From positions 1-11,539 of the forward strand of contig JBGAWE010000145.1 in assembly GCA_044227705.1 (NCBI GenBank): a DNA stretch of 11,539 bases, in the 5' to 3' direction. Origin of the DNA: JANOQP01 sp044227705. Lineage in GTDB: Bacteria; Bacteroidota; Bacteroidia; Chitinophagales; Saprospiraceae. Below are positions 1 to 7,417 of this stretch, piece after piece. Position 1 is the stretch's first letter. Each line of letters opens with the position of its first letter. The notes beneath the pieces are model-generated. The model was not told the DNA's origin. It was given only the letters and a program-made list of their open reading frames with translations, and did not search any database. The position numbers were made by a program, and so were the translations under genes.

Positions 1-3
1 TCA

Positions 4-798
4 TCAAAGCCCGTCGCCGTCGAGCAGGTTGCCGAGGCCGCCGAGGATGCTGCCCTCTTCTTTCCTGTTGAACGAGCCGTACTGGATGATGCGCCCCGCC
101 AAGCGGCTGATGGGCAGCGACTGAATCCAGACCGTCCCCGGCCCGCGCAGCTCGGCGAAAAAGAGGCCTTCTCCGCCGAAGACCATGTTCCGAATGCCTT
201 TGACGAACTGGATGTCGTAGCTCACGCGGCTCGTGAAGGCGACGAGGCAGCCCGTGTCGACGCGCAGCGACTGGCCGACGTCGAGCTTTTTTTCGAGGAT
301 GTGGCCGCCCGCGTGGACAAAGGCCATGCCGTCGCCCTCCAGTTTTTGCATGATGAAGCCCTCGCCGCCGAAGAGGCCAGTTCCGAGTTTCCGTTGGAAC
401 TCGATGCCGATGGTCACGCCCTTCGCGGCAGCGAGGAAGCTATCCTTTTGGCAGACGACACGGCCGTCGGGCATCTTGCCGAGGTCCATTGGGATGATCT
501 TGCCGGGGTACGGGGCGGCGAAGGTGACGCGCTGCTTGGTGTGGCCGTGGTTGGTGTAGGTGGTCATGAACAGGCTCTCACCCGTCAGCATCCTCTTTCC
601 GGCGGTCATCAATTTGCCGAAAAAGCCCCCGCCCGTCCCGTCGGAGCCGTCGCCGAAGACGGTGTGCATCTCGATGTCGTCGTCCATGCAGAGGAAGGAG
701 CCGCTCTCGGCGATGGCCGTCTCGTTGGGGTCAAGCTCGACCTCGACGACCTGCATTTCCTCGCCGATGATTTTGTAGTCGATTTCGTGGTTGCGCAT
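4..798 (-). CDS. AIM24 / TIGR00266 family protein (DUF124)
   Basis: The product has 264 residues, a normal length for the TIGR00266/AIM24 family, whose biochemical role is not established (the name comes from a yeast mitochondrial protein). The sequence shows the glycine-rich, beta-rich character of that fold, with a quasi-repeated FGGEG motif at residues 143-147 and 207-211. Each copy is followed by a hydrophobic strand and a Gly-x-Gly turn (GDG at 155-157, GPG at 219-221). A Gly-rich insert (about 49-61) and a Gly-rich tail (about 249-264) flank the core. There is no signal peptide or membrane segment, so it is probably cytoplasmic. The ATG at 798 lies 42 bases after the accC stop with no terminator between, so it is probably the last visible gene of an accB-accC operon. 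No Shine-Dalgarno is evident. The gene ends in tandem TGA codons (1-6). Family assignment is firm; function is unknown. Confidence 0.88.
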   Translation of the reverse strand: MRNHEIDYKIIGEEMQVVEVELDPNETAIAESGSFLCMDDDIEMHTVFGDGSDGTGGGFFGKLMTAGKRMLTGESLFMTTYTNHGHTKQRVTFAAPYPGKIIPMDLGKMPDGRVVCQKDSFLAAAKGVTIGIEFQRKLGTGLFGGEGFIMQKLEGDGMAFVHAGGHILEKKLDVGQSLRVDTGCLVAFTSRVSYDIQFVKGIRNMVFGGEGLFFAELRGPGTVWIQSLPISRLAGRIIQYGSFNRKEEGSILGGLGNLLDGDGL

Positions 799-840
799 GG
801 CTGGTTGTGTTTTAGTTGGTTGAAAATTGGCCGTACAGAA

Positions 841-2187
<1,347 letters not shown>

Positions 2188-2211
2188 GCTTCTTTCTAAT
2201 GGTCAATGGCA

Positions 2212-2273
2212 AATTGTCAATTGTGAGGCTGTCGCGGCTCCAATCGACAATTCAACATTCACAACTAACAATT
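2212..2273. repeat. AT-rich imperfect inverted repeat in the accB-accC spacer
   Basis: In the 87-base gap between accB and accC, the 15-base arms 2212-2226 and 2259-2273 are inverted copies matching at 13 of 15 positions. They are built from AATTGT/ACAATT words, and a GC-rich loop separates them. The stretch is clearly more AT-rich than the flanking genes. Similar AATTGTCAATTG-type spacers recur between genes in many Bacteroidota (general knowledge, not checked here). It has no T-run and does not look like a terminator. It may be a small dispersed repeat or an mRNA processing site within the operon. Confidence 0.45.
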
Positions 2274-2274
2274 C

Positions 2275-2772
2275 TTACTTGGGGTCGATGAGAAACAGGA
2301 CTTGGTCGTACTCGACCGGCGACTTGTCCTCGACGAGGACCTTGACGACCTTCCCTTTGACCTCGCTCTCGATCTCGTTGAAGAGCTTCATCGCCTCGAT
2401 GATGCAGACCTTGGTGCCGACGCCGACCTCGTCGCCGACCTTGATGAACGGCGGCTTTTCCGGCGTGGCACTCCTGTAAAAGGTGCCGACCATCGGGCTT
2501 TTGATGGCCACCAGCCCGGCGGTGCTTTCCTCCGCGCTCGCAGCGGGCGCGGCGGCCGGGATTTCGGGTTTGGCGGCGGGTGCGGCGGCTTGCGGCGGGG
2601 CCTGTTGCGCGGGCACCGCCACCACTTGCGGCGCGACCGGCATGGCCACCTGCGCGTGGTCGGCCGAGAGGCCCTTGACGGTTATCTTGAAGTCGCCCTC
2701 CTTGACCGTCACCTCGCCCAGACCGAGCTTGCTGACGAGCTTGACGAGTTCTTGTATCTCTTTGAAATCCAT
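2275..2772 (-). CDS. accB: Biotin carboxyl carrier protein of acetyl-CoA carboxylase
   Basis: AccB carries the biotin that AccC carboxylates and that the carboxyltransferase discharges onto acetyl-CoA. The 165-residue product has the standard layout: an N-terminal helical/beta segment (1-35, starting MDFKEIQELVKLV), a flexible Ala/Pro/Gln-rich linker (about 41-83), and a C-terminal biotinyl/lipoyl domain (about 88-163). That domain contains EAMKLFNEIE, with the biotinylated lysine at K129, and the 'thumb' region around SATPEKPPF (101-109). The frame stays open upstream to 2973, but that extension crosses the accB promoter and the efp terminator and has no BCCP similarity. The ATG at 2772, which gives the canonical MDxKEI start, is therefore chosen. 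The leader is about 55 bases and lacks a clear Shine-Dalgarno. accC follows after 87 bases. Confidence 0.96.
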   Translation of the reverse strand: MDFKEIQELVKLVSKLGLGEVTVKEGDFKITVKGLSADHAQVAMPVAPQVVAVPAQQAPPQAAAPAAKPEIPAAAPAASAEESTAGLVAIKSPMVGTFYRSATPEKPPFIKVGDEVGVGTKVCIIEAMKLFNEIESEVKGKVVKVLVEDKSPVEYDQVLFLIDPK

Positions 2773-2834
2773 GCTGTTGAACGGGAATTTGCTTGTTTCT
2801 GAATGAAAATCGGGCGGGGAAAAGGGGCGGCGGG

Positions 2835-2864
2835 CAAATATACACAGGTGCCCCGTTGCGCCAA
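2835..2864 (-). promoter_or_regulatory. Bacteroidota-type promoter of accB-accC
   Basis: On the minus strand TATATTTG (plus 2835-2842) matches the Bacteroidota -7 consensus TAnnTTTG exactly. A TTG (plus 2862-2864) lies 19 bases upstream, as expected for the -33 element. Transcription would start near 2828, giving a leader of roughly 55 bases before the accB ATG at 2772. The -33 lies only 7 bases downstream of the efp terminator T-run, so accB has its own start site immediately after efp ends. Confidence 0.7.
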
Positions 2865-2871
2865 GTTGGGC

Positions 2872-2909
2872 AAAAAAAAGCGGCCCCCGCCTCAAAACGA
2901 GGGCCGCTT
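2872..2909 (-). terminator. Intrinsic terminator downstream of efp
   Basis: Read on the minus strand, the arm AAGCGGCCC (plus 2901-2909) pairs perfectly with GGGCCGCTT (plus 2878-2886). An inner GAGG/CCTC pairing can shorten the loop. The stem runs into eight T residues (plus 2872-2879). It lies 65 bases past the efp stop and just upstream of the accB promoter, separating the two units. There is no T-run on the plus-strand side, so it is one-directional. Confidence 0.85.
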
Positions 2910-2948
2910 CGTGTCCTGGGAGCTTTGCTTCGAGGTTAAAAATTTCAG

Positions 2949-2967
2949 CCCGAAGCAATGCCTCGGG
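2949..2967 (-). terminator. Weak hairpin just after the efp stop
   Basis: On the minus strand CCCGAGGC-ATT-GCTTCGGG forms an 8-bp stem with one G-T pair, followed a few bases later by ATTTTT (plus 2941 and below). It starts 7 bases after the efp stop codon. Part of it (plus 2951-2956) could instead pair with plus 2927-2932. It may be a weak first terminator or an mRNA 3' stabiliser ahead of the stronger one at 2872-2909. Confidence 0.4.
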
Positions 2968-2973
2968 GCACAA

Positions 2974-3540
2974 TCAGCCGCGCACCCTTTCGAGGTAGTC
3001 ACCCGTCTCGCAGTCGATTTTGACCAGGTCGCCCTCGTTGCAGAAGAGCGGCACGCGCACCTCGGCGCCCGTTTCGAGCTTGGCCGGTTTGAGGGTGTTG
3101 GTGGCCGTGTCGCCTTTCATGCCCGGCTCGGTGTATTCGATTTTCAGCACCACGTTCTGCGGCATCTCGGTCGAGAGGATTTCCTCGTTGCCCGCATTGT
3201 AGATGACGTCGAGCGACTCGCCCTCTTTCAAAAACTGCGAGTTGTCGACGAGGTTGCGCGAGATGCTGATCTGCTCGAACGTCTCGGGGTTCATCAGCTC
3301 CATCGTCTCGTCGTCGCCGTAGAGGTACTGGAACTTGCGCCGCTCGATGCGCACGACCGTGATGGGCGCGGCGGTGTTGAAGGTGTGTTCCTTGATTTTG
3401 CCCGTCTTCGAGCTTTTGATTTTCGTCCAAATCTTGCCCGAGCCGCGCCCTACCTGAAACTTCGAGAAGTCGATGATTTTCACGATGTCGCCATCGAGTT
3501 CGATGCACATGCCCTTGCTGATGTCCGCCGTTGTTGCCAT
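2974..3540 (-). CDS. efp: Translation elongation factor P
   Basis: EF-P binds between the P and E sites of stalled ribosomes and rescues synthesis of polyproline stretches. The 188 residues span the usual KOW-like domain I (about 1-65), OB domain II (about 68-128) and OB domain III (about 130-188). Domain III contains the conserved YTEPGMKGDTATNTLKPA (152-169) and ends in GDYLERVRG. The functional loop of domain I reads VGRGSGK (30-36). Aligned with PGKG of typical Bacteroidota and E. coli EF-P, the tip residue is arginine (R32) rather than lysine, and the preceding proline is valine. The ATG at 3540 is chosen because it gives the canonical MATTADI start and lies 3' of the promoter; an in-frame extension to 3588 would include the promoter -7 region. 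The gene sits between fabH and accB on the same strand. Confidence 0.96.
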   Translation of the reverse strand: MATTADISKGMCIELDGDIVKIIDFSKFQVGRGSGKIWTKIKSSKTGKIKEHTFNTAAPITVVRIERRKFQYLYGDDETMELMNPETFEQISISRNLVDNSQFLKEGESLDVIYNAGNEEILSTEMPQNVVLKIEYTEPGMKGDTATNTLKPAKLETGAEVRVPLFCNEGDLVKIDCETGDYLERVRG

Positions 3541-3585
3541 GTCAAATGAGAGTTTGAAAAAGTGGAGGCCCGTTTTTCGGGCGGG

Positions 3586-3612
3586 CAAAAGTAAGTCGGC
3601 GCTTTGGCCAAA
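3586..3612 (-). promoter_or_regulatory. Bacteroidota-type promoter of efp
   Basis: On the minus strand TACTTTTG (plus 3586-3593) is an exact TAnnTTTG -7 element. TTTG (plus 3609-3612) lies 15 bases upstream as a -33 candidate, inside the palindrome TTTGGCCAAA (3603-3612). The leader to the ATG at 3540 is about 40 bases. It contains a small CCCG/CGGG hairpin with a five-base loop at about 3569-3581. Confidence 0.65.
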
Positions 3613-3692
3613 AAAGAGGGGTGGCCGAATTTTCTATTTTTTGAAAAGATGAAATTCCTCGAAAAGAGAATGATGTTTGGGAGAGGCTGCCT

Positions 3693-4685
3693 TCAATAGC
3701 TCCATTTAATAAGGATGCTCCCCCAAGTGAACCCGCCGCCGAAGGCCGTCAGCACCACGTTGTCGCCTTTTTTGAGCCGGTCTTCCCATTCCCAGAGGCA
3801 GAGCGGCAGGGTCGCGGCGGTCGTGTTTCCAAACTTTTGGATGTTGACCATCACCCTCTCCGTCGGGATGCCGAGACTGTCGCCGACGTAGCTGATGATT
3901 CGCAGATTGGCCTGGTGCGGCACCAGCCAATCGACATCCGCGGGGGTCAGGCCGTTTCTTTCAATCACCGTTTTGACGGTCTCAATCATCCCCGTCGTCG
4001 CGTATTTGAACACGGATTTCCCCTCTTGATAGACGAAATGCTCTCGCCGAGCCACCGTTTCTGCCGTGGCCGGGCTTAAAGAGCCGCCCGATTTCATGTG
4101 CAAAAACTGTCGGCCCGCGCCGTCCGCTTTCAGTTCAAAATCGAGGATGCCCGAGTTTTCCTCCTCCGTTGGCTCGAGGAGGACGGCACCCGCCCCATCG
4201 CCGAAGATGATGCACGTCGCCCGGTCGGTGTAGTCGATGATGCTCGACATGACGTCGACGCCGACGACGACTATCTTTTTGTAACGCCCCGTTTCGATGA
4301 ACTGCGAGGCTGTCGAAAGGGAATAGAGGAAGCCCGAGCAGGCCGCGTTAACGTCGTAGCCGAAGGCGTTTTTAGCCCCGATTTTGTCCAAAATCGTGTT
4401 CGCCGTGTCGGGGAAGACCATGTCGGCCGTCACCGTCCCGCAGATGAGCATGTCGATTTCCATCGGGTCGAGCTGCCGCTTTTCGAGGATTTGACGGACG
4501 GCCTCGGCCGCCATGTCGCTCGCTGCCCAGCCTTTCTTTTTCAAAATCCGCCGCTCGCGGATGCCCGTGCGGGTGAAAATCCACTCGTCGTTCGTCTCGA
4601 CCATCTTTTCGAGGTCCTGGTTCGAGAGCACGTCCTCCGGCACCCAGCCGCCCACGGCGGTGATGGCCGCTCTGACTTTTGGCAT
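3693..4685 (-). CDS. fabH: 3-oxoacyl-ACP synthase III (beta-ketoacyl-ACP synthase III)
   Basis: FabH condenses an acyl-CoA primer (acetyl-CoA or a branched primer) with malonyl-ACP to begin type II fatty acid synthesis. The 330-residue length is typical. The catalytic triad is clear: C116 in NAACSGFL, H257 in VPHQANLR and N287 in FGNTTAA. The primer/CoA-side motif NDEWIFTRTGIRERR (32-46) and the C-terminal GGGFTWGS (316-323) are also conserved. An AAGGA sequence lies 7 bases before the ATG (plus 4693-4697), one of the few plausible Shine-Dalgarno sites in the window. efp follows 152 bases downstream without a recognisable terminator, and accB-accC lie beyond, so three fatty-acid genes are linked. 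In many Bacteroidota rpmF precedes fabH; here a divergent thioredoxin gene does. Primer preference cannot be read from the sequence. Confidence 0.96.
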   Translation of the reverse strand: MPKVRAAITAVGGWVPEDVLSNQDLEKMVETNDEWIFTRTGIRERRILKKKGWAASDMAAEAVRQILEKRQLDPMEIDMLICGTVTADMVFPDTANTILDKIGAKNAFGYDVNAACSGFLYSLSTASQFIETGRYKKIVVVGVDVMSSIIDYTDRATCIIFGDGAGAVLLEPTEEENSGILDFELKADGAGRQFLHMKSGGSLSPATAETVARREHFVYQEGKSVFKYATTGMIETVKTVIERNGLTPADVDWLVPHQANLRIISYVGDSLGIPTERVMVNIQKFGNTTAATLPLCLWEWEDRLKKGDNVVLTAFGGGFTWGSILIKWSY

Positions 4686-4809
4686 ACTTTTTTCCTTTTT
4701 GATTTCGGGAAATCGTGAGCGTACGTTTTGTCACATTGGTTTTTCGACCAAAAAAACGGCGGCACTCCTCCACTGTTCGGCCCTCCGGTCTCCCCTGAAA
4801 AATGCGCGG

Positions 4810-4817
4810 CGAAAGTA
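4810..4817 (-). promoter_or_regulatory. Possible -7 element of a fabH promoter
   Basis: On the minus strand TACTTTCG (plus 4810-4817) matches TAnnTTTG at 7 of 8 positions. The 12 bases TACTTTCGCCGC are identical to the element just before hemL. It lies about 125 bases upstream of the fabH ATG in the 259-base divergent intergenic region. No convincing -33 TTG is visible at the right distance, so the call is tentative. Confidence 0.4.
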
Positions 4818-4900
4818 GCCAATCCCCGTCCGCGCATCCTCCGGCCTTCATTTTTTCCTCCTCGGCCGGGGCCTCTCCCCTGTTCAGTAATCGCCCTTTC

Positions 4901-4922
4901 CAGCCTGTGGGCTGTCTTTTTT
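4901..4922 (+). terminator. Small terminator-like hairpin in the leader before the thioredoxin-SPOR gene
   Basis: CAGCC (4901-4905) pairs with GGCTG (4910-4914) around a TGTG loop, followed by TCTTTTTT (4915-4922). It lies 22 bases before the ATG at 4945 and has the outline of a weak intrinsic terminator. With only five base pairs it may be chance, a leader attenuator, or the end of a short transcript from the divergent region. No promoter is evident for the downstream gene. Confidence 0.25.
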
Positions 4923-4944
4923 AACCAATTCATGCTTCGATGCT

Positions 4945-5961
4945 ATGAACCGCTACCTCGTTTTGCTCGCTCCGTTGCTCCTTTTGCTGGGGTTTCACCG
5001 GGGTGAGATGCCCGATTTTATCAACAACAACATCCCCGCCGCGACCGACCGTGCCGCCCAAGAGGGCAAGCTGACCGTCGTCGCCTTCGGCGCAAAATGG
5101 TGCCAGCCGTGCGTCTTCATGGACGACAACACTTGGTCGAACCCCAATGTGGTGGAGTATATGAAGGCCCACTGCGTCGCCGTGAAGGTTGACGTCGACG
5201 ACTACAAAGGCCAGGTCTACCGCGACCAGTACGGCATCAAATACTACCCGTCCGTCCTGATTTTCAACTCGAAAGGCCAGCTCCTCCACAAGCACGAGGG
5301 GCTTTTGGGCGCGGAGAGTATGGTGGGCCTGCTGCAGACCTACGCCTCTATGGAGAACCAGTCGCGCGTCAACTCTGCCCCGACGGCCGACCGATCCTTC
5401 GCCGAGCCAGAGGCGGAGGTGATTGAAAAACCTCACGTCCTGCCGCCAGCCTACACCGACCGGCCGTCGCCGAGCGACAACGACAACCCCGACGACGTGC
5501 GCGACCTCGCCCCCGAAAGCGGCCGGGCGCACGTCAACATCAGCCCTCGCGCCCTGCACGGCCGCGACAAAACCACTGCCGTCAAGCCCGGCCGCATCGC
5601 CGCCAAACCGGCCAAGCCGTCGCCCGCGCCGAGCATTTCGAGGAAGCCCGCGCCCGCCGCGCCGAAGAGCAAGGCACCTGCCGCCGTCAGCCCGAGGGCG
5701 AAAAAACCGTCGGCCAAAAGCGGTTTCACGGTTCAAGTCGGCGTTTACATGGCGAAAGCGGCGGCCGAGAAGGAGGCCCAGAAAGTCGTCAAGAAGTTCG
5801 GCAAGACCGGTTCCGCCGTCGGCACGATGCTGAAAGGGAAGACCGTTTTCCGGGGCGTCGTCGGCGAGTTCGGCGACCGGGCAACGGCCGGGGCGTTCCG
5901 CCAAAAGATGGAGAAGTCGGGTTTCAAGGGGCTTGTCAAAGCTTGGGCGGAGCTGAATTGA
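4945..5961 (+). CDS. Exported thioredoxin-fold protein with C-terminal SPOR domain
   Basis: The 338-residue product starts with a short basic N-terminus and a Leu-rich hydrophobic segment (4-16), a signal peptide or signal anchor. No lipobox cysteine is present. A thioredoxin-like domain follows (about 28-135) with the redox motif WCQPC (C53, C56) in the context AFGAKWCQPCVFMD and a cis-proline candidate P102 in KYYPSVLIF. A long low-complexity Ala/Pro/Lys/Ser-rich linker (about 142-258) leads to a SPOR domain (about 260-336, GFTVQVGVY through FRGVVGEF to GFKGLVKAW). SPOR domains bind septal peptidoglycan lacking stem peptides, so the thioredoxin head is probably tethered to the cell wall in the periplasm as a disulfide reductase or isomerase; that role is inference. 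It diverges from fabH. The ATG at 4945 places the hydrophobic segment at the N-terminus. A long palindrome starts 7 bases after the stop. Confidence 0.88.
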   Translation: MNRYLVLLAPLLLLLGFHRGEMPDFINNNIPAATDRAAQEGKLTVVAFGAKWCQPCVFMDDNTWSNPNVVEYMKAHCVAVKVDVDDYKGQVYRDQYGIKYYPSVLIFNSKGQLLHKHEGLLGAESMVGLLQTYASMENQSRVNSAPTADRSFAEPEAEVIEKPHVLPPAYTDRPSPSDNDNPDDVRDLAPESGRAHVNISPRALHGRDKTTAVKPGRIAAKPAKPSPAPSISRKPAPAAPKSKAPAAVSPRAKKPSAKSGFTVQVGVYMAKAAAEKEAQKVVKKFGKTGSAVGTMLKGKTVFRGVVGEFGDRATAGAFRQKMEKSGFKGLVKAWAELN

Positions 5962-5968
5962 GTCCGTT

Positions 5969-6038
5969 TTTTGCCACAAAAACACAGAGGGCGCGGAGGG
6001 TGAACACTCTCTGCGCCCTCTGTGTTTTTGCGGCAAAA
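5969..6038. repeat. Long near-perfect palindrome (CACAGAG-type intergenic repeat)
   Basis: Arms 5969-6000 and 6007-6038 pair over 32 positions around the six-base loop TGAACA. There is one mismatch in the outer 26 bp and two G-T pairs in the inner six. The arms carry the words ACACAGAGGGCGC and GCGCCCTCTGTGT. Such palindromes with 'CACAGAG' arms occur as dispersed intergenic repeats in many bacteria including Bacteroidota (general knowledge). It fills the 98-base gap between the SPOR gene and hemL. No T-run follows, but a transcript would form a very stable hairpin that may stop or protect the upstream mRNA. Confidence 0.85.
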
Positions 6039-6054
6039 CCTATTCCTACTTTCG
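6027..6054 (+). promoter_or_regulatory. Bacteroidota-type promoter of hemL
   Basis: TACTTTCG (6047-6054) matches the TAnnTTTG -7 element at 7 of 8 positions. TTTG (6027-6030) lies 16 bases upstream as a -33 candidate. The -7 element ends 5 bases before the ATG at 6060, so the transcript would be leaderless or nearly so. The -33 candidate falls within the right arm of the palindrome, so the repeat appears to supply part of the promoter. Confidence 0.5.
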
Positions 6055-6059
6055 CCGCC

Positions 6060-7379
6060 ATGAAACCAGAACACGACTTTGGAGAACACCGCCGCGACAA
6101 GTCCGCGCGGCTTTTCAAACGGGCGCAGCGCATTTTTCCGGGCGGCGTCCATTCGCCCGTCAGGGCCTTCCGGTCGGTCGTCGGCCCGCCGATTTTCATT
6201 GAAAAAGGGCATGGTAGCCACCTCACCGACGCCGACGGGCAGGCCTACCTCGACTTCTGTGGCTCGTGGGGGCCCCTCATCCTCGGGCATTGCCACCCTG
6301 CCGTCGAACGGGCCATCATCCGGCAGGTCAAGCGCGGGACGAGCTTCGGCGCGCCCTCGGCCAACGACCTGAAGCTCGGCGAGCTTCTGGTCAAAAACCA
6401 CCGCTTCTTCGAGATGATCCGCTTCGTGTCGAGCGGCACGGAGGCGGTCATGTCGGCCATCCGCCTCGCCCGAGGCGCAACCGGCCGCTCGAAAATCCTC
6501 AAGTTCGAGGGCTGCTACCACGGCCACGTCGACTCGCTCATGGTCAAAGCCGGTTCGGGCCTCGCCACCCTCGGAATCTCCACTTCGGCGGGCATCCCCG
6601 AAAGTTTCGTCGGCGAGACCGTCGTCTGCCCGCTGGCCGACCGCGACGCACTGGCAGATATTTTCAAAAAAGAAGGGAAAAACATCGCCGCCGTCATCAT
6701 CGAGCCGATACCGGCGAACAACGGGCTGCTGCTGCAAACGCCCGAGTTCCTCCAGTTTCTGAATGAAACATGCCGAAAACACGGCTCGCTCCTGATTTTC
6801 GACGAGGTCATCAGCGGCTTCCGCGTAGGCTTCGAGGGCGCGGCCGGGCTGTACGGGATCCAGCCCGACATCCTCACTTTTGGGAAAATCATCGGCGGCG
6901 GGATGCCCGTAGGGGCGTATGCTGCGAGCCGGAAACTGATGAGCATGGTCGCGCCCGAAGGCCCGGTCTATCAAGCAGGAACTCTTTCCGCCAACCCGGT
7001 CGCGATGGCCGCCGGGCACGCGGCGATAAACGAGTTGTTAGCCCCCGATTTCTACCCTGACCTCGCCCGGCGGACGGCGGATTTTGTGTCCGTCCTCCAA
7101 AAACACGCTGACGCGCGAGGCTATGAGTTCTCCGTCCCGCACGTCGGAAGCATTTTCTGGCCGAGCTTTTCGAGGAAAAAAATCGAGCGGGCCGACCAAA
7201 TCGACCCATCGGGGATGGAGCTTTTCAAGATTTTCCACCTCGAATGCCTGAAGCGCGGCGTCTATTTCGGGCCGAGCGGCTACGAGGTCGGCTTCGTCTC
7301 TGCGGCGCACTCGGAGGAGGAGTTGAAAGAGGCCGCCGCCAAAATCTGCGCCGCACTCGACGTGGCTTTCTCGAAATAG
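6060..7379 (+). CDS. hemL: Glutamate-1-semialdehyde 2,1-aminomutase
   Basis: This PLP enzyme converts glutamate-1-semialdehyde to 5-aminolevulinate, the last step of the C5 route to heme and other tetrapyrroles. The 439 residues match the family length. Visible motifs are the N-terminal FPGGVHSPVRAF (26-37), the phosphate-binding SSGTEA (124-129), GCYHGHVD (151-158), FDEVISGFR with the PLP-ring aspartate D248 (247-255), and TFGKIIGGGMPVGAY with the Schiff-base lysine K276 (273-287). GTLSANPVAMAA (307-318) is also characteristic. An open extension back to 5943 only translates the palindrome, so the ATG at 6060, directly after the promoter-like element, is chosen. No hemA or other heme gene is nearby, so the gene appears to be a stand-alone unit. 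A structured spacer follows; no T-run terminator is visible. Confidence 0.96.
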   Translation: MKPEHDFGEHRRDKSARLFKRAQRIFPGGVHSPVRAFRSVVGPPIFIEKGHGSHLTDADGQAYLDFCGSWGPLILGHCHPAVERAIIRQVKRGTSFGAPSANDLKLGELLVKNHRFFEMIRFVSSGTEAVMSAIRLARGATGRSKILKFEGCYHGHVDSLMVKAGSGLATLGISTSAGIPESFVGETVVCPLADRDALADIFKKEGKNIAAVIIEPIPANNGLLLQTPEFLQFLNETCRKHGSLLIFDEVISGFRVGFEGAAGLYGIQPDILTFGKIIGGGMPVGAYAASRKLMSMVAPEGPVYQAGTLSANPVAMAAGHAAINELLAPDFYPDLARRTADFVSVLQKHADARGYEFSVPHVGSIFWPSFSRKKIERADQIDPSGMELFKIFHLECLKRGVYFGPSGYEVGFVSAAHSEEELKEAAAKICAALDVAFSK

Positions 7380-7417
7380 AAAGGACACAATATTGCCTTT
7401 CAAAAAAACCAGCCCAA

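Noticed and set aside
2773..2973. Upstream extension of accB by 67 residues
   Set aside because: It would span the efp terminator and the accB promoter; BCCP proteins begin with the MDFKEI-like segment at 2772.
3541..3588. Upstream extension of efp by 16 residues
   Set aside because: It would start within the predicted promoter -7 element, and EF-P homologues begin at the MATTADI-like segment.
4780..4870. Small gene on the minus strand with a good GGAGGA Shine-Dalgarno before ATG 4851
   Set aside because: The frame runs into the fabH coding region out of frame and the protein resembles nothing; strong Shine-Dalgarno sites are not the rule in this genome, so the match looks accidental.
5943..6059. 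N-terminal extension of hemL by 39 residues
   Set aside because: The extension only translates the palindromic repeat, would overlap the upstream gene's end, and HemL proteins start near the ATG at 6060.
4930..7019. Long minus-strand open frames opposite the thioredoxin-SPOR and hemL genes
   Set aside because: They are shadows of strongly conserved plus-strand genes and show no recognisable domain.
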